Part shown: piece by piece, positions 1-9,140 of the stretch
How the letters are laid out: each line of letters opens with the position of its first letter
Position numbering within the stretch: the stretch's first letter is position 1
Translations under genes and position numbers: made by a program
Notes under the pieces: model-generated
Told to the model about the DNA's origin: nothing
Databases searched by the model: none
What the model saw: the letters and a program-made list of their open reading frames with translations, nothing else
From: Streptomyces sp. HB132
GTDB taxonomy: Bacteria; Actinomycetota; Actinomycetes; Streptomycetales; Streptomycetaceae
NCBI RefSeq assembly: GCF_016909575.1
Contig: NZ_JAFBGA010000003.1
Span: 641,744 to 705,743, forward strand
Length of the DNA: 64,000 bases
Reading direction: 5' to 3'

Positions 1-297
1 GGTGCTCCCGACCCGTCCGGGTCCTTCCCTCCGGCACCGGACACCCCCGCACCGGACTCGCAGGCCACGGTCCAGCACCAGCAGCCCGCCTACGGCTATC
101 CACAACCGCCCGTGGCGCCCCAGCCCGCCTACGGGTACCCGCAGCCGCCCACGGCGGCCCCTCAGCCCGCCTACGGCTATCCCCAGCCCGCGGCCCAGCC
201 GGCGTACGGCTACCCGCAGCCCGCGGCGGCGGCGGCACACGCCGCCGACCCGAATTTCGTGCTCCCCCCGCAGGGCCCGCAGTTCCTCCGGTCGTGA
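1..297 (+). CDS. C-terminal fragment of a proline/tyrosine-repeat protein (5' end outside window)
   Basis: The reading frame is open from base 1 and ends at 295-297. It encodes about 98 residues of low-complexity tail: a Pro/Asp/Ser-rich stretch, four copies of QPAYGYPQP separated by short Pro/Ala linkers, an Ala run, and the end ADPNFVLPPQGPQFLRS. I see no catalytic or membrane segment. The missing N-terminal part decides the function. Because the next genes are Ter family, this could be the tail of a Ter-associated protein, but that is inference from context only. It is convergent with the TerD-like gene at 334-1068. Confidence 0.7.
   Translation, partial: GAPDPSGSFPPAPDTPAPDSQATVQHQQPAYGYPQPPVAPQPAYGYPQPPTAAPQPAYGYPQPAAQPAYGYPQPAAAAAHAADPNFVLPPQGPQFLRS
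82..225 (+). repeat. Four in-frame repeats encoding QPAYGYPQP
   Basis: Copies start at 82, 121, 163 and 196 and share CAGCCCGCCTACGG with silent or near-silent drift. Unequal spacing (39, 42, 33 bases) comes from variable Pro/Ala linkers, all multiples of three, so the frame is kept. Confidence 0.85.
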
Positions 298-310
298 ACC
301 GGAGGCGCGG

Positions 311-329
311 CCGCCGCCCTTCACGGCGG
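311..329. terminator. Weak hairpin between convergent genes
   Basis: A 6-bp perfect stem (CCGCCG/CGGCGG) with a 7-base loop lies between the stop of the repeat protein and the stop of the leftward TerD-like gene. There is no T-tract. It could serve both strands. Confidence 0.35.
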
Positions 330-333
330 GCAC

Positions 334-1068
334 TCAGGCCCGCGTCTTGTAGCCGCGCCCCCACTGCATGCCGAAGCCGTACATCCGGTCCAGTTCGGAC
401 TGGAAGCCGTACACGAACTTCACCTCGCGGCGCACGATCAGCTCGCCCTTGACGTTCTCCACGGTGAAGACCGCGCAGGAGCGGGCCTGCGGGGCCCGCT
501 CGTCCAGCTCGATCTCGATGCGCGGGCCGTTGCCCGGGTAGAGCGTCACCTTGGCATGCGTACGGTCGAACGCCGGGGTCTGGTCGTAGATGTACACGAA
601 GAACAGCAGGCGCTTGATCTCGTCGCGCTTGTCGAGGTTCACGTAGACGGTCTCGCCCGACGGCGCCCCGAATCGGTCGTCGCCGCTGAGCCTGATGTAC
701 GGCGCGGTGTTCAGGTCACCGATGAGGTTGCCCAGGGGCTGCACGACGCCCTTGGTCCCGTCCGCCAGTTCGTACATGCAGCCCAGGTCGAGGTCGACGT
801 TGACCATGCCCTGGGTGTGCGCCTGGACGACGTCGGGCTGGAAGAGCTTCAGCGGACGCAGCAGCCGGCCGCTCTGCCGCGACCTGCCGCCGATGTCCGA
901 CGTACGCATCCGCCAGGACAGGTTGACGCGCAGATTGCCCGACAGCGCGCCCTGTTTGTTCAGAGAGACCGTGGCGTTCCGCTTGGAGAGCACGATCGCG
1001 TTCGTCGCGGAGTTACCCGACTCGAACTGCGACGCCCGCCGCGGAAACAGGCCGTCCCAGAAGGCCAT
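334..1068 (-). CDS. TerD-like/tellurium-resistance family protein, 244 aa
   Basis: Begins MAFWDGLFPR and carries a TerD-type beta-sandwich pattern: LSKRNATVSLNKQG near the N-terminus, VDLDLGCMYELADG around residue 95, and KRLLFFVYIYDQTPAFDRTHAKVTL near residue 165. It is a more divergent, longer relative of the two TerD proteins downstream. I chose the internal ATG at 1068 because it is preceded by a G-rich Shine-Dalgarno-like stretch and family members start near MAFWD; an upstream start at 1140 would add 24 residues without family support. TerD-family proteins bind Ca2+ and are tied to membrane-associated stress responses; the exact role is unknown. It is the last leftward gene of the ter cluster. 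Confidence 0.8.
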   Translation of the reverse strand: MAFWDGLFPRRASQFESGNSATNAIVLSKRNATVSLNKQGALSGNLRVNLSWRMRTSDIGGRSRQSGRLLRPLKLFQPDVVQAHTQGMVNVDLDLGCMYELADGTKGVVQPLGNLIGDLNTAPYIRLSGDDRFGAPSGETVYVNLDKRDEIKRLLFFVYIYDQTPAFDRTHAKVTLYPGNGPRIEIELDERAPQARSCAVFTVENVKGELIVRREVKFVYGFQSELDRMYGFGMQWGRGYKTRA

Positions 1069-1219
1069 CCCAACCCCCACATGTATCGGTAAGTACCGCC
1101 CGCCCCTGCTGTACGGCCCACACCACTGCGGGGCGGCCACCGGGCCGGGTCCGGGTGTTCCCGGAGAACCGCCGCCGTGGGCCGCCCCGCAGAGAGAGCG
1201 TTCCTCATTCCTTACCGGG

Positions 1220-2371
1220 TCACACCCCGGAGGAGACTTCCGCCTTGGAATCGGAGCCGTCTCCGCCGTCTCCGCCGGCCGCCGCGATCGCCTTGTTGCG
1301 CCGCACCGAGGACCAGAAGGACCAGCCGATCAGAATGACCCCGACGGAACCGGTGATGAGCTCGTTGATCTCGTACTGGATGGTGACGAGCAGGATGACC
1401 GACAGGGCGCCGATCGCGTAGTGCGCGCCGTGCTCCAGGTAGACGTAGTCGTCCAGGGTGCCCTGGCGGACCAGGTACACGGTGAGCGAACGGACGTACA
1501 TGGCACCGATACCGAGGCCGAGGGCCATCAGGACGATCTCGTTGGTGATGGCGAAGGCGCCGATGACGCCGTCGAACGAGAAGGACGCGTCGAGGACCTC
1601 GAGGTAGAGGAACATGAAGAACGCGGCCTTGCCCGCGAGGACCACCCCGGACACCGGCTTGCCGGCCTTCCTGGCCTCTTCCTCCGCCTCCTGCTCGCGC
1701 TCTTCCTCTTCCTCGAGCTTGTTCTCGAAGTACCCGGAGAGACCGCCGACCACGAGGTAGGTGATCAGACCCGCGATACCGGAGAGCATGACGGTCGACG
1801 CCTTGTCGGCGTGCCCGCCACCGTGCTGGTGCGCGTGCGTCGCGAAGGTCATGGCCGAGACCAGCAGGACGATGAGCGCGACGCAGACCGACAGCATGTC
1901 GACCTTGCCGAGCTTGGCGAGCGGACGCTCGATCCAGCGCAGCCACTGGATGTCACGGTCCTCGAAAATGAAGTCGAGGAAGATCATGAGCAGGAACATG
2001 CCGCCGAACGCAGCGATGGACGGGTGGGCGTCCGTCACCAGTTCCTTGTACCGGTCGGGGTCGTTGAACGAGAGGTCGATGGCCTCGATGGGGCCGAGCT
2101 GGGCGCTGATGGCCACGATCACGACGGGGAAGACCAGCCGCATACCGAAGACCGCGATGAGCACACCGATGGTGAGGAAGATCTTCTGCCAGAAGGCATT
2201 CATCTTCTTCAGGATTCCGGCGTTGATCACCGCGTTGTCGAAGGACAGCGAGATCTCGAGGACCGACAGGATCGCGACGACGCCGAATGCCTGCCACCCC
2301 CCGTAGAACACCGCTGCGACCAGGCCGAGCGCGGTAACCGCGAACGACCAGCCGAAGGTTTTCAGAAGCAC
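1220..2371 (-). CDS. TerC-like integral membrane protein (DUF475), 383 aa
   Basis: Polytopic membrane protein with about eight or nine hydrophobic segments. Two repeated halves contain the family's acidic intramembrane motifs, SLSFDNAVINA near residue 45 and ASFSFDGVIGAFAI near residue 262. A charged cytoplasmic loop (ENKLEEEEEREQEAEEEARK) separates them, and the C-terminus is Gly/Asp/Ser-rich. TerC-family proteins work with TerD-type Ca2+-binding proteins and have been implicated in metal (Mn2+) export in other bacteria. The start is GTG at 2371 with GGGGT upstream. It lies 71 bases downstream of the first TerD gene in the same direction, so a shared transcript is likely. Confidence 0.88.
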   Translation of the reverse strand: MLLKTFGWSFAVTALGLVAAVFYGGWQAFGVVAILSVLEISLSFDNAVINAGILKKMNAFWQKIFLTIGVLIAVFGMRLVFPVVIVAISAQLGPIEAIDLSFNDPDRYKELVTDAHPSIAAFGGMFLLMIFLDFIFEDRDIQWLRWIERPLAKLGKVDMLSVCVALIVLLVSAMTFATHAHQHGGGHADKASTVMLSGIAGLITYLVVGGLSGYFENKLEEEEEREQEAEEEARKAGKPVSGVVLAGKAAFFMFLYLEVLDASFSFDGVIGAFAITNEIVLMALGLGIGAMYVRSLTVYLVRQGTLDDYVYLEHGAHYAIGALSVILLVTIQYEINELITGSVGVILIGWSFWSSVRRNKAIAAAGGDGGDGSDSKAEVSSGV

Positions 2372-2425
2372 TGGCTACCCCATCGTGTATGTAACGGGTC
2401 TCCCCCGGTTGAGTACGGGGCTCCC

Positions 2426-2440
2426 CCGCGCCGTGCGCGG
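2426..2440 (-). terminator. Short GC hairpin just after a TerD stop
   Basis: CCGCGC/GCGCGG with a 3-base loop begins three bases after the TerD stop on the minus strand. It could be an attenuator limiting read-through into the TerC-like gene. The stem is only 6 bp, so support is modest. Confidence 0.35.
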
Positions 2441-2442
2441 CT

Positions 2443-3018
2443 TTACGAAACGTTGACCCCGAAGTCTAGAGCGATGCCTCGGAGCCCCGACGCGTACCCC
2501 TGTCCGACTGCACGGAATTTCCACTCCCCGCCATATCGGTAGAGCTCACCGAAGATCATCGCGGTCTCCGAGGACGCGTCCTCGCTGAGGTCGTACCGCG
2601 CCAGTTCCTGGCCGTCCGCCTGGTTCACCACGCGAATGAAGGCGTTGCTCACCTGGCCGAAGCTCTGCCCACGGTTGTCGGCGTCATGGATCGAGACCGG
2701 GAAAAGGATCTTGTCGCAGTGCGCCGGGACCTGGGTGAGGTTCACTATGACCGACTCGTCGTCGCCCTCGCCCTCACCCGTGAGGTTGTCACCGGTGTGC
2801 TCGACGGAGCCGTCGGGGCTGGTGAGGTTGTTGTAGAAGACGAACCACTCGTCACCGAGGACCCGGCCCGACTGGCACAGCAGTGCGCTGGCGTCGAGGT
2901 CGAAATCGGCTCCCGTCGTGGATCGTGCGTCCCAGCCGAGCCCGACCATCACCTGAGTGAGATTGGGTGCGGCCTTGGAGAGGGAGACGTTGCCTCCCTT
3001 GGCGAGCGTGACGCCCAT
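2443..3018 (-). CDS. terD: TerD family Ca2+-binding stress protein, 191 aa
   Basis: Full-length TerD domain: [15 protein letters not shown] at the start, [21 protein letters not shown] at residues ~25-45, and DDESVIVNL plus ISIHDAD-type acidic loops that form the family's Ca2+ sites. The ATG at 3018 has a perfect GGAGG seven bases upstream. It is a tandem paralogue of 3170-3745: same length and nearly identical C-terminus ([22 protein letters not shown]). Three Ter genes and a TerC-like gene in one direction suggest a metal/oxidative-stress response unit. Functional details in Streptomyces are inferred from the family. Confidence 0.92.
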   Translation of the reverse strand: MGVTLAKGGNVSLSKAAPNLTQVMVGLGWDARSTTGADFDLDASALLCQSGRVLGDEWFVFYNNLTSPDGSVEHTGDNLTGEGEGDDESVIVNLTQVPAHCDKILFPVSIHDADNRGQSFGQVSNAFIRVVNQADGQELARYDLSEDASSETAMIFGELYRYGGEWKFRAVGQGYASGLRGIALDFGVNVS

Positions 3019-3169
3019 GGTGTGTCCTCCCCGAGTCGTTGGACGGTCTTCCGGCTCGGCACGGACGCCTGACGGACGCGGGGTGCCCTGCCGAGACGTC
3101 CGGCGCCGCACGGGGTGCGGCGCCGGACGAGATGGGTGCTGATGTGTCCGGAGGGTCCTTTGGACCTGC

Positions 3170-3745
3170 TCAGACGTTGACGCCGAAGTCCTGCGCGATA
3201 CCGCGCAGACCCGAGGCGTACCCCTGGCCGATGGCGCGGAACTTCCACTCCGCGCCGTTCCGGTAGAGCTCGCCGAAGACCATGGCGGTCTCCGTCGAGG
3301 CGTCCTCGCTGAGGTCGTAGCGGGCGAGCTCGCTGTTGTCCGCCTGGTTCACCACGCGGATGTACGCGTTGCGCACCTGGCCGAAGCTCTGCTGACGGCT
3401 CTCGGCCTCGTAGATCGAGACCGGGAAGACGATCTTGTCGACATCGGCCGGGACACCGGCGAGGTTGACCTTGATGACCTCGTCGTCGCCCTCGCCCTCA
3501 CCGGTGGTGTTGTCACCGGTGTGCTCGACCGAGCCGTCGGGGCTCTTGAGGTTGTTGAAGAAGACGAAATTCCCGTCGCTTCCGACCTTGCCCTCGGCGT
3601 TCGTCAGCAGCGCGCTGGCGTCGAGGTCGAAGTCACCGCCGGTGGTGGTCCGGGCATCCCAGCCCAGACCGACGATGACCGCCGTCAGGTTCGGCGCGGC
3701 CTTGGTCAGCGAGACGTTGCCGCCCTTGCTGAGGCTGACTCCCAC
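3170..3745 (-). CDS. terD: TerD family Ca2+-binding stress protein, second copy, 191 aa
   Basis: Begins [15 protein letters not shown] from a GTG at 3745 with GGAGG six bases upstream; the longer frame to 3937 has no comparable ribosome site. It contains FDLDASALL and [19 protein letters not shown], typical of TerD. The close similarity to the downstream copy indicates tandem duplication with later divergence. It is probably the first gene of the leftward ter unit; the 244-base gap before it would hold the promoter and the terminator of the peroxiredoxin gene. Confidence 0.92.
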   Translation of the reverse strand: MGVSLSKGGNVSLTKAAPNLTAVIVGLGWDARTTTGGDFDLDASALLTNAEGKVGSDGNFVFFNNLKSPDGSVEHTGDNTTGEGEGDDEVIKVNLAGVPADVDKIVFPVSIYEAESRQQSFGQVRNAYIRVVNQADNSELARYDLSEDASTETAMVFGELYRNGAEWKFRAIGQGYASGLRGIAQDFGVNV

Positions 3746-3924
3746 GAGTCCTCCAAAAGTTTTGAGAGGGCCGGCAGACACCAGCACCCCCGTCGTGCGT
3801 TGGCATCGGATCAACGATTGGATCCTAGTGACCGGTTCCCGGCGAAAACAGGCTTTTGGCCGGTCGCCGCCAGGAGATCCCCTGATACGGCGGGCCGCAA
3901 ACCCCGGATCCCGCACATCCCGGA

Positions 3925-3943
3925 CCCCGCGTCGCACGCGGGG
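3925..3943 (-). terminator. Hairpin terminator of the peroxiredoxin gene
   Basis: A perfect 8-bp stem CCCCGCGT/ACGCGGGG with a 3-base loop sits about 47 bases past the peroxiredoxin stop on the minus strand. It has no T-tract, as is common in Streptomyces. Confidence 0.55.
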
Positions 3944-3989
3944 CGGGCCCCAGGGCCCCGGAAGAACGGACGCGGCCGGCCGCCCCGGA

Positions 3990-4457
3990 TCAGATCGAGT
4001 CGAGTGCCTTGATGTAGTCGTTCAGGTCCCGCGCGTCCGGCAGGCCGTTGACGACGCTCCAGCGGACGACGCCCTGCTTGTCGATGACGAACGTGCCGCG
4101 CACCGCGCAGCCCTTCTCCTCGTCGAAGACGCCGTAGGCCCGCGAGGTCTCCCCGTGCGGCCAGAAGTCCGAGAGCAGCGGGTACTCGAGGCCCTCCTGC
4201 TCGGCGAAGACGCGAAGCGTGTGGATCGAGTCGTTGGAGACGGCGAGCAGCTGGGTGTCGGCGTTCTCGAACCTCGGCAGCTCGTCGCGGAGCGCGCACA
4301 GCTCCCCCGTGCACACGCCGGTGAAGGCGAAGGGGTAGAAGAGCAGCACCACGTTCTTGGCGCCGTCGGCACCCTGGAAGTCGGAGAGCCTCACGGTCCG
4401 TCCGTGGTTGTCCTTCAGCTCGAAATCCGGAGCCTGCGTGCCGACCTCGATCGCCAT
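3990..4457 (-). CDS. AhpE-like peroxiredoxin, 155 aa
   Basis: Thioredoxin-fold peroxiredoxin of the AhpC/TSA family that reduces hydroperoxides through a peroxidatic cysteine. The motif [18 protein letters not shown] places the peroxidatic Cys at residue 49 in the canonical PxxxTxxC context. A second Cys at residue 54 could act as a nearby resolving residue, whereas classical AhpE is one-Cys. The start [14 protein letters not shown] is an ATG at 4457; the longer frame to 4688 is unsupported. The order peroxiredoxin-DUF3052-aceE matches mycobacterial ahpE-Rv2239c-aceE, which supports the AhpE assignment. Leftward, upstream of the ter cluster. Confidence 0.88.
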   Translation of the reverse strand: MAIEVGTQAPDFELKDNHGRTVRLSDFQGADGAKNVVLLFYPFAFTGVCTGELCALRDELPRFENADTQLLAVSNDSIHTLRVFAEQEGLEYPLLSDFWPHGETSRAYGVFDEEKGCAVRGTFVIDKQGVVRWSVVNGLPDARDLNDYIKALDSI

Positions 4458-4573
4458 GTGAAACGCGTCCCTTCGCCAACGTCGCACTTTCCCGGCCTGG
4501 GCCGTCCGGGTGAGACCCACCCTACGCAGCGTCCCCCTCGAAACGTCGGCAGGCCCGTACGGGCACGTACGAA

Positions 4574-4604
4574 GGCCCCCGACGGGGTGGTGCCGTCGGG
4601 GGCC
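4574..4604 (-). terminator. Strong hairpin terminator after the DUF3052 gene
   Basis: A perfect 12-bp stem GGCCCCCGACGG/CCGTCGGGGGCC with a 7-base loop starts 19 bases after the DUF3052 stop, on the minus strand and upstream of the peroxiredoxin start. Confidence 0.8.
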
Positions 4605-4623
4605 TCGGGTGATGAAAGAGCTC

Positions 4624-5061
4624 TCAGCGCTTGGCCGGGGCCCCCTTGGGGGTGACCAGACGGCTGCCCGTCCAGTCCTTGCCCGCACTGATGCTCTTGG
4701 TCTGGGCGAGACCAGCTGTCTGGGCAGCCTCGTTGATGTCGCTCGGCTCGACGTATCCGTCTCGGCCGGTCTTGGGCGTCAGCAGCCAGACCGCCCCACC
4801 GTCCTCGATCAGACCAATGGCATCCACCAGCGCGTCCGTAAGGTCGCCGTCCTCGTCGCGGAACCAGAGCAGGACGACGTCAGCGACGTCGTCGTAGTCC
4901 TCGTCGACGAGTTCCTGGCCGATTGTGGCCTCAATGCCCTCACGGAGCTCCTGCTCGACGTCGTCGTCGTAGCCGATCTCCTGGACCACCTGTCCGGGTT
5001 CGAACCCAAGCCTTGCGGCCGTGTTGGTCCGTTCCTCCGCGTGGTCCGCGGTCGCGCTCAC
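4624..5061 (-). CDS. DUF3052 family protein, 145 aa
   Basis: Small, very acidic, soluble actinobacterial protein of unknown function, recognised by ARLGFEPGQVVQEIGYDDDVEQ and a centre rich in Asp/Glu (DEDYDDVADVVLLWFRDEDGD). The GTG at 5061 is chosen because AGGAGG lies six bases upstream, while the ATG at 5079 would sit upstream of that site. It is divergent from aceE, an association also conserved in Mycobacterium, so a link to pyruvate or fatty-acid metabolism is possible but unproven. Confidence 0.85.
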   Translation of the reverse strand: MSATADHAEERTNTAARLGFEPGQVVQEIGYDDDVEQELREGIEATIGQELVDEDYDDVADVVLLWFRDEDGDLTDALVDAIGLIEDGGAVWLLTPKTGRDGYVEPSDINEAAQTAGLAQTKSISAGKDWTGSRLVTPKGAPAKR

Positions 5062-5543
5062 GGGTTGCCTCCTGATCATGTTTCGGAAAATGCTTCAGCC
5101 ACGCGCGTGCGCGGGGCGTTGGCCGTAGTCCACACGGGCTCGGCGAATCGCGCAAGTACCCGGCGTCCGAGACCGCCTAAACGGTGACGTTCCCTGCCAC
5201 GTCGCCGCAACTACCGGCATGTCTCCCGCGGGGCCCGAAGTGGTGTCCGGGCCCTTTACGTCCTTCCTCAGCTTATGCCGTTTCGCTCCGCCATTCGGAT
5301 TCGAACGGGCTTTGGGAACGCTTGGCCGGGTTGGGCGTATGGTTGCGGTTTGGGCGGGACCGCCCTCGTACTGCTGATACTCGTTCCCGGACACGCCGCT
5401 CGGGAACCTTGTGTTACCCCACAGTAGAGATGACGTTTGCGGTCCTCGCGGTACACGATGGAGGCGGCGTACAGCAGCCATCCCGGGGGTACGTTTCCCG
5501 CAACCAGGCCCCGAAGAGCACCACCGAACAGCGAAGGAACAGC
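5062..5543. other. Divergent intergenic region upstream of aceE
   Basis: This 482-base stretch has no convincing gene. It must carry the DUF3052 promoter (leftward) and the aceE promoter and leader (rightward). It contains a 7-bp stem-loop followed by TTT (5231-5257) and a small GGGCG/CGCCC inverted repeat at 5352-5365. A TAGAGAT hexamer at 5425-5431 could be a -10 for aceE, but I see no clear -35. Confidence 0.6.
5231..5257 (+). terminator. Stem-loop with T-run in the aceE upstream region
   Basis: GGGCCCG/CGGGCCC with a 10-base loop is followed directly by TTT on the plus strand, about 290 bases before the aceE start. It has terminator or attenuator geometry although no gene precedes it on this strand. 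It may end antisense transcription from the DUF3052 promoter region or act in a long aceE leader. Confidence 0.4.
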
Positions 5544-8276
5544 GTGGCTTCCGGATCCGATCGCAACCCGATCATCATTGGCGGCCTTCCGAGCCAGGTC
5601 CCGGACTTCGATCCTGAAGAGACCCAGGAATGGCTCGACTCCCTCGACGCCGCCGTCGACGAGCGCGGCCGCGAGCGGGCCCGCTATCTGATGCTCCGGC
5701 TCATCGAGCGTGCGCGCGAGAAGCGCGTGGCCGTGCCCGAGATGCGCAGCACCGACTACATCAACACGATCGCCACGAAGGACGAGCCCTTCTTCCCCGG
5801 CGACGAGGAGATCGAGCGCAAGGTCCTCAACGCGACGCGGTGGAACGCCGCGGTGATGGTCTCCCGGGCCCAGCGTCCCGGGATCGGTGTCGGCGGTCAC
5901 ATCGCCACCTTCGCTTCCTCCGCCTCGCTGTACGACGTGGGCTTCAACCACTTCTTCCGCGGCAAGGACGACGGCCTCGGCGGCGACCAGATCTTCTTCC
6001 AGGGGCACGCGTCCCCGGGGATCTACGCCCGCGCCTTCCTCCTCGACCGGCTGAGCGAGGCCCAGCTCGACGGCTTCCGGCAGGAGAAGTCGAAGGCCGG
6101 GCACGCGCTGTCCAGCTACCCGCACCCGCGGTCGATGCCTGACTTCTGGGAGTTCCCGACCGTCTCGATGGGTCTCGGCCCGCTCGGCGCGATCTACCAG
6201 GCGCGGATGAACCGCTACATGGAGGCGCGCGGCATCGCCGACACCTCCAAGTCGCACGTCTGGGCCTATCTGGGTGACGGCGAGATGGACGAGCCCGAGT
6301 CGCTGGGCCAGCTGTCCATCGCCGCCCGTGAGGGCCTGGACAACCTCACCTTCGTGGTCAACTGCAACCTGCAGCGCCTCGACGGCCCGGTACGCGGCAA
6401 CGGCAAGATCATCCAGGAGCTGGAGTCGCAGTTCCGCGGCGCCGGCTGGAACGTCATCAAGCTGGTCTGGGACCGCAGCTGGGACCCGCTGCTCGCGCAG
6501 GACCGCACGGGCATCCTGGTCAACAAGCTGAACACCACCCCGGACGGCCAGTTCCAGACGTACGCGACCGAGACGGGCGCGTACATCCGCGACCACTTCT
6601 TCGGCGACGACCCGCGGCTGCGCGACATGGTCAAGGACATGTCCGACCAGCAGATCCTGCACCTGGGGCGCGGCGGCCACGACCACCGGAAGGTCTACGC
6701 GGCGTACGCGGCGGCCAAGGCGCACAAGGGGCAGCCGACCGTCATCCTGGCGCAGACGGTCAAGGGCTGGACGCTCGGGCCGAACTTCGAGGGCCGCAAC
6801 GCGACCCACCAGATGAAGAAGCTCACGGCGGACGACCTCAAGCGCTTCCGTGACCGCCTGCACATCCCGATCGCGGACAAGCAGCTGGAGGACGGCAACC
6901 CGCCGTACTACCACCCGGGCCGCGACTCGGAGGAGATCCAGTACATGCACGACCGCCGCCAGGGTCTGGGCGGCTACGTCCCGACGCGTGTGGTGCGGTC
7001 GAAGCCACTGCCCCTTCCCGACGAGAAGGCGTACGCGACCGCGAAGAAGGGCTCGGGCCAGCAGTCGATCGCCACGACGATGGCGTTCGTCCGTGTCCTG
7101 AAGGACCTCATGCGGGACAAGGAGATCGGCAAGCGTTTCGTGCTGATCGCCCCCGATGAGTACCGCACGTTCGGCATGGACGCGTTCTTCCCGAGTGCGA
7201 AGATCTACAACCCGCTGGGTCAGCAGTACGAGTCGGTCGACCGCGAGCTGCTGCTCGCGTACAAGGAGTCGCCGACCGGCCAGATGCTGCACGACGGCAT
7301 CTCGGAGGCGGGCTGCACCGCCTCGCTGATCGCGGCGGGTTCGGCGTACGCCACGCACGGTGAGCCGCTCATCCCGGTGTACGTCTTCTACTCGATGTTC
7401 GGTTTCCAGCGGACCGGCGACCAGTTCTGGCAGATGGCCGACCAGCTCTCGCGCGGCTTCGTGCTGGGCGCGACGGCCGGCCGTACGACACTGACCGGTG
7501 AGGGTCTCCAGCACGCGGACGGCCACTCGCAGCTGCTCGCCTCGACGAACCCGGCCTGTGTCTCCTACGACCCGGCGTTCGGGTACGAGATCGCGCACAT
7601 CATGAAGGACGGTCTGCGCCGGATGTACGGCGAGGCATCCGAGGACGTCTTCTACTACCTCACCGTCTACAACGAGCCGATCCAGCACCCTGCCGAGCCC
7701 GCCGACGTGGACGTCGAGGGCATCCTCAAGGGCGTGCACCGCTACCGCAGCGGCGAGAAGGGCCACATCCCGGCCCAGATCCTGGCGTCCGGTGTCGCGG
7801 TCCCGTGGGCGGTCGAGGCCCAGCAGATCCTCGCCGACGAGTGGAACGTGAAGGCGGACGTGTGGTCGGCGACCTCCTGGAACGAGCTGCGCCGTGACGC
7901 CGTGGAGGTGGAGCACCACAACCTGCTCCACCCCGAGGAGGAGCAGCGCGTCCCGTACGTGACGGAGAAGCTCTCCGGCTCCGAGGGCCCGTTCGTGGCG
8001 GTGTCGGACTGGATGCGTTCCGTGCCCGACCAGATCGCGCGCTGGGTGCCCGGCGCGTACCAGTCGCTGGGTGCGGACGGCTTCGGTTTCGCGGACACCC
8101 GGGGTGCGGCCCGCCGCTTCTTCCACATCGACGCGCAGTCGATCGTGCTCGCGGTGCTGACCGAGCTGGCGAAGGAAGGCAAAATCGACCGCTCGGCGCT
8201 GAAGACGGCGCTCGACCGCTACGAGCTGCTGGACGTGGCCGCCGCGGGCCCCGGCCCGGCCGGCGGTGACGCGTAA
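5544..8276 (+). CDS. aceE: Pyruvate dehydrogenase E1 component, homodimeric type, 910 aa
   Basis: Thiamine-diphosphate enzyme decarboxylating pyruvate and acetylating the E2 lipoyl arm in the pyruvate dehydrogenase complex, feeding acetyl-CoA to the TCA cycle and fatty-acid synthesis. The N-terminal transketolase domain has the ThDP/Mg2+ signature [10 protein letters not shown] at 244-253 followed by [13 protein letters not shown]. The central pyrimidine-binding domain ([20 protein letters not shown], ~530-550) and a C-terminal transketolase-like domain complete the usual ~900-residue AceE architecture. The GTG at 5544 ([14 protein letters not shown]) has GAAGGA upstream; the frame extends to 5184 but without family support. 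It is monocistronic, ending in a perfect hairpin. Confidence 0.97.
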   Translation: MASGSDRNPIIIGGLPSQVPDFDPEETQEWLDSLDAAVDERGRERARYLMLRLIERAREKRVAVPEMRSTDYINTIATKDEPFFPGDEEIERKVLNATRWNAAVMVSRAQRPGIGVGGHIATFASSASLYDVGFNHFFRGKDDGLGGDQIFFQGHASPGIYARAFLLDRLSEAQLDGFRQEKSKAGHALSSYPHPRSMPDFWEFPTVSMGLGPLGAIYQARMNRYMEARGIADTSKSHVWAYLGDGEMDEPESLGQLSIAAREGLDNLTFVVNCNLQRLDGPVRGNGKIIQELESQFRGAGWNVIKLVWDRSWDPLLAQDRTGILVNKLNTTPDGQFQTYATETGAYIRDHFFGDDPRLRDMVKDMSDQQILHLGRGGHDHRKVYAAYAAAKAHKGQPTVILAQTVKGWTLGPNFEGRNATHQMKKLTADDLKRFRDRLHIPIADKQLEDGNPPYYHPGRDSEEIQYMHDRRQGLGGYVPTRVVRSKPLPLPDEKAYATAKKGSGQQSIATTMAFVRVLKDLMRDKEIGKRFVLIAPDEYRTFGMDAFFPSAKIYNPLGQQYESVDRELLLAYKESPTGQMLHDGISEAGCTASLIAAGSAYATHGEPLIPVYVFYSMFGFQRTGDQFWQMADQLSRGFVLGATAGRTTLTGEGLQHADGHSQLLASTNPACVSYDPAFGYEIAHIMKDGLRRMYGEASEDVFYYLTVYNEPIQHPAEPADVDVEGILKGVHRYRSGEKGHIPAQILASGVAVPWAVEAQQILADEWNVKADVWSATSWNELRRDAVEVEHHNLLHPEEEQRVPYVTEKLSGSEGPFVAVSDWMRSVPDQIARWVPGAYQSLGADGFGFADTRGAARRFFHIDAQSIVLAVLTELAKEGKIDRSALKTALDRYELLDVAAAGPGPAGGDA

Positions 8277-8295
8277 GGAACACGCAGTTCCGGAA

Positions 8296-8329
8296 GAAGG
8301 GCGGCGGGCCCGAGGGTCCGCCGCCCTTC
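8296..8329. terminator. Hairpin terminator between aceE and the I36-type gene
   Basis: A perfect 12-bp stem GAAGGGCGGCGG/CCGCCGCCCTTC with a 10-base loop begins 20 bases after the aceE stop. It lies between convergent genes and may stop transcription from both sides. Confidence 0.8.
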
Positions 8330-8356
8330 GGCGTCCCCGGCCTCCTCGGCCGGCCC

Positions 8357-8788
8357 TCAGTTCTCCCAGATCTTGAAGGCCCTGACCGTGTACGGCGACC
8401 GGGGCACCCAGGTGCCGCCGCCCGGGTACGTCTCGAACTCGCCGGTCTCCGCGCACTCGGCGGACTGGAAGGTCGTGACCGGGCGCCCGGTGCGGTTGAC
8501 GAGCGCCTGGGCGCTGCGGCCGGCCGGGAGCGGGACGCAGCTCTCGATGTCGACGGTGGACAGTTCGTGGGCCTGCCTGGCCCCCGAGAAGTCGGGCTTC
8601 GCCCACAGGCAGAGCTGCCCGGCGCCGCACGGCGCGAGACCGGCGGGTGCGGCCTGCGGGGCGCTGCGGGAGCTTTCCGGTGCGGCGGCCCCGTGGTGGG
8701 CGGCCGGTGCGGCGGCGCCCGAGGACAGGGCGGTGGCCGGTACGAGTGCGGTGGCCGCCAGGGTGGCGGCGAGGACGGTCTTGCGCAT
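8357..8788 (-). CDS. Secreted peptidase-inhibitor-I36-type protein, 143 aa
   Basis: A Sec signal peptide (MRKTVLAATLAATALVPATALSSGAAA, cleavage near AAA-PAA) precedes a Ser/Ala/Pro linker and a small beta-rich domain with CGAGQLCLWAKPDFSGA and four cysteines (CGAGQLC, ESC, AEC). The pattern resembles Streptomyces I36-family metalloproteinase-inhibitor-like proteins and other crystallin-type small secreted folds. Target unknown. The start is ATG at 8788. It ends convergently with aceE. Confidence 0.75.
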   Translation of the reverse strand: MRKTVLAATLAATALVPATALSSGAAAPAAHHGAAAPESSRSAPQAAPAGLAPCGAGQLCLWAKPDFSGARQAHELSTVDIESCVPLPAGRSAQALVNRTGRPVTTFQSAECAETGEFETYPGGGTWVPRSPYTVRAFKIWEN

Positions 8789-8901
8789 GGTGGATCAACC
8801 CCCGTGGTCGGGCGAGCCGGTCGGCTCGCCATGTCCGCACTCTGACCTGCGCAAGCGCGGACCGGGAAGGGGCCGGGCAGCGGACCACCCTGATAGGCGA
8901 C

Positions 8902-8928
8902 AGCCCCACCGGGACGTCCGGCGGGGCT
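8902..8928. repeat. Hairpin in the gene-free region
   Basis: AGCCCC-A-CCGG ... CCGG-C-GGGGCT forms a 10-bp stem with one A/C mismatch and a 5-base loop. It is terminator-like but has no gene immediately upstream on either strand. Confidence 0.4.
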
Positions 8929-9113
8929 CTGTGAACCGCTGTGTTGACGCCGGACGCTCGGGGCCGCCCGAGGGAGGCCGGGCGTCGCCGGCGGGCTCGC
9001 CTCGGGCCTGCGCCCGCCCCCGCCCGGGTGTTGGCCCCGCGCACGGTGGGCGTGCGGACCGGGCGTCGACCGCCGTGCCGGCGCCGGGGGCCGGGGAGAC
9101 CGGGCTCGTGCCC

Positions 9114-9140
9114 GACACGAACGTGTCATGGGTGACACCC
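9114..9140. promoter_or_regulatory. Two adjacent inverted repeats (operator-like)
   Basis: GACACG-AA-CGTGTC (9114-9127) is followed two bases later by GGGTG-A-CACCC (9130-9140). Short, close-set palindromes like these are typical of regulator binding sites. The target gene is unclear: the nearest starts are 8788 (minus) and 9824 (plus). Confidence 0.4.

Noticed and set aside
5296..5309. tRNA-like T-loop (CCCGTTCGAATCCG on the minus strand)
   Set aside because: The flanking bases do not form a T-stem, and no anticodon or acceptor arm is found nearby.
5268..9044. 1258-codon minus-strand ORF
   Set aside because: Antisense shadow of aceE and its flank. It has the His/Arg/Val-rich composition of a high-GC opposite frame, no domains, and aceE on the plus strand is certain.
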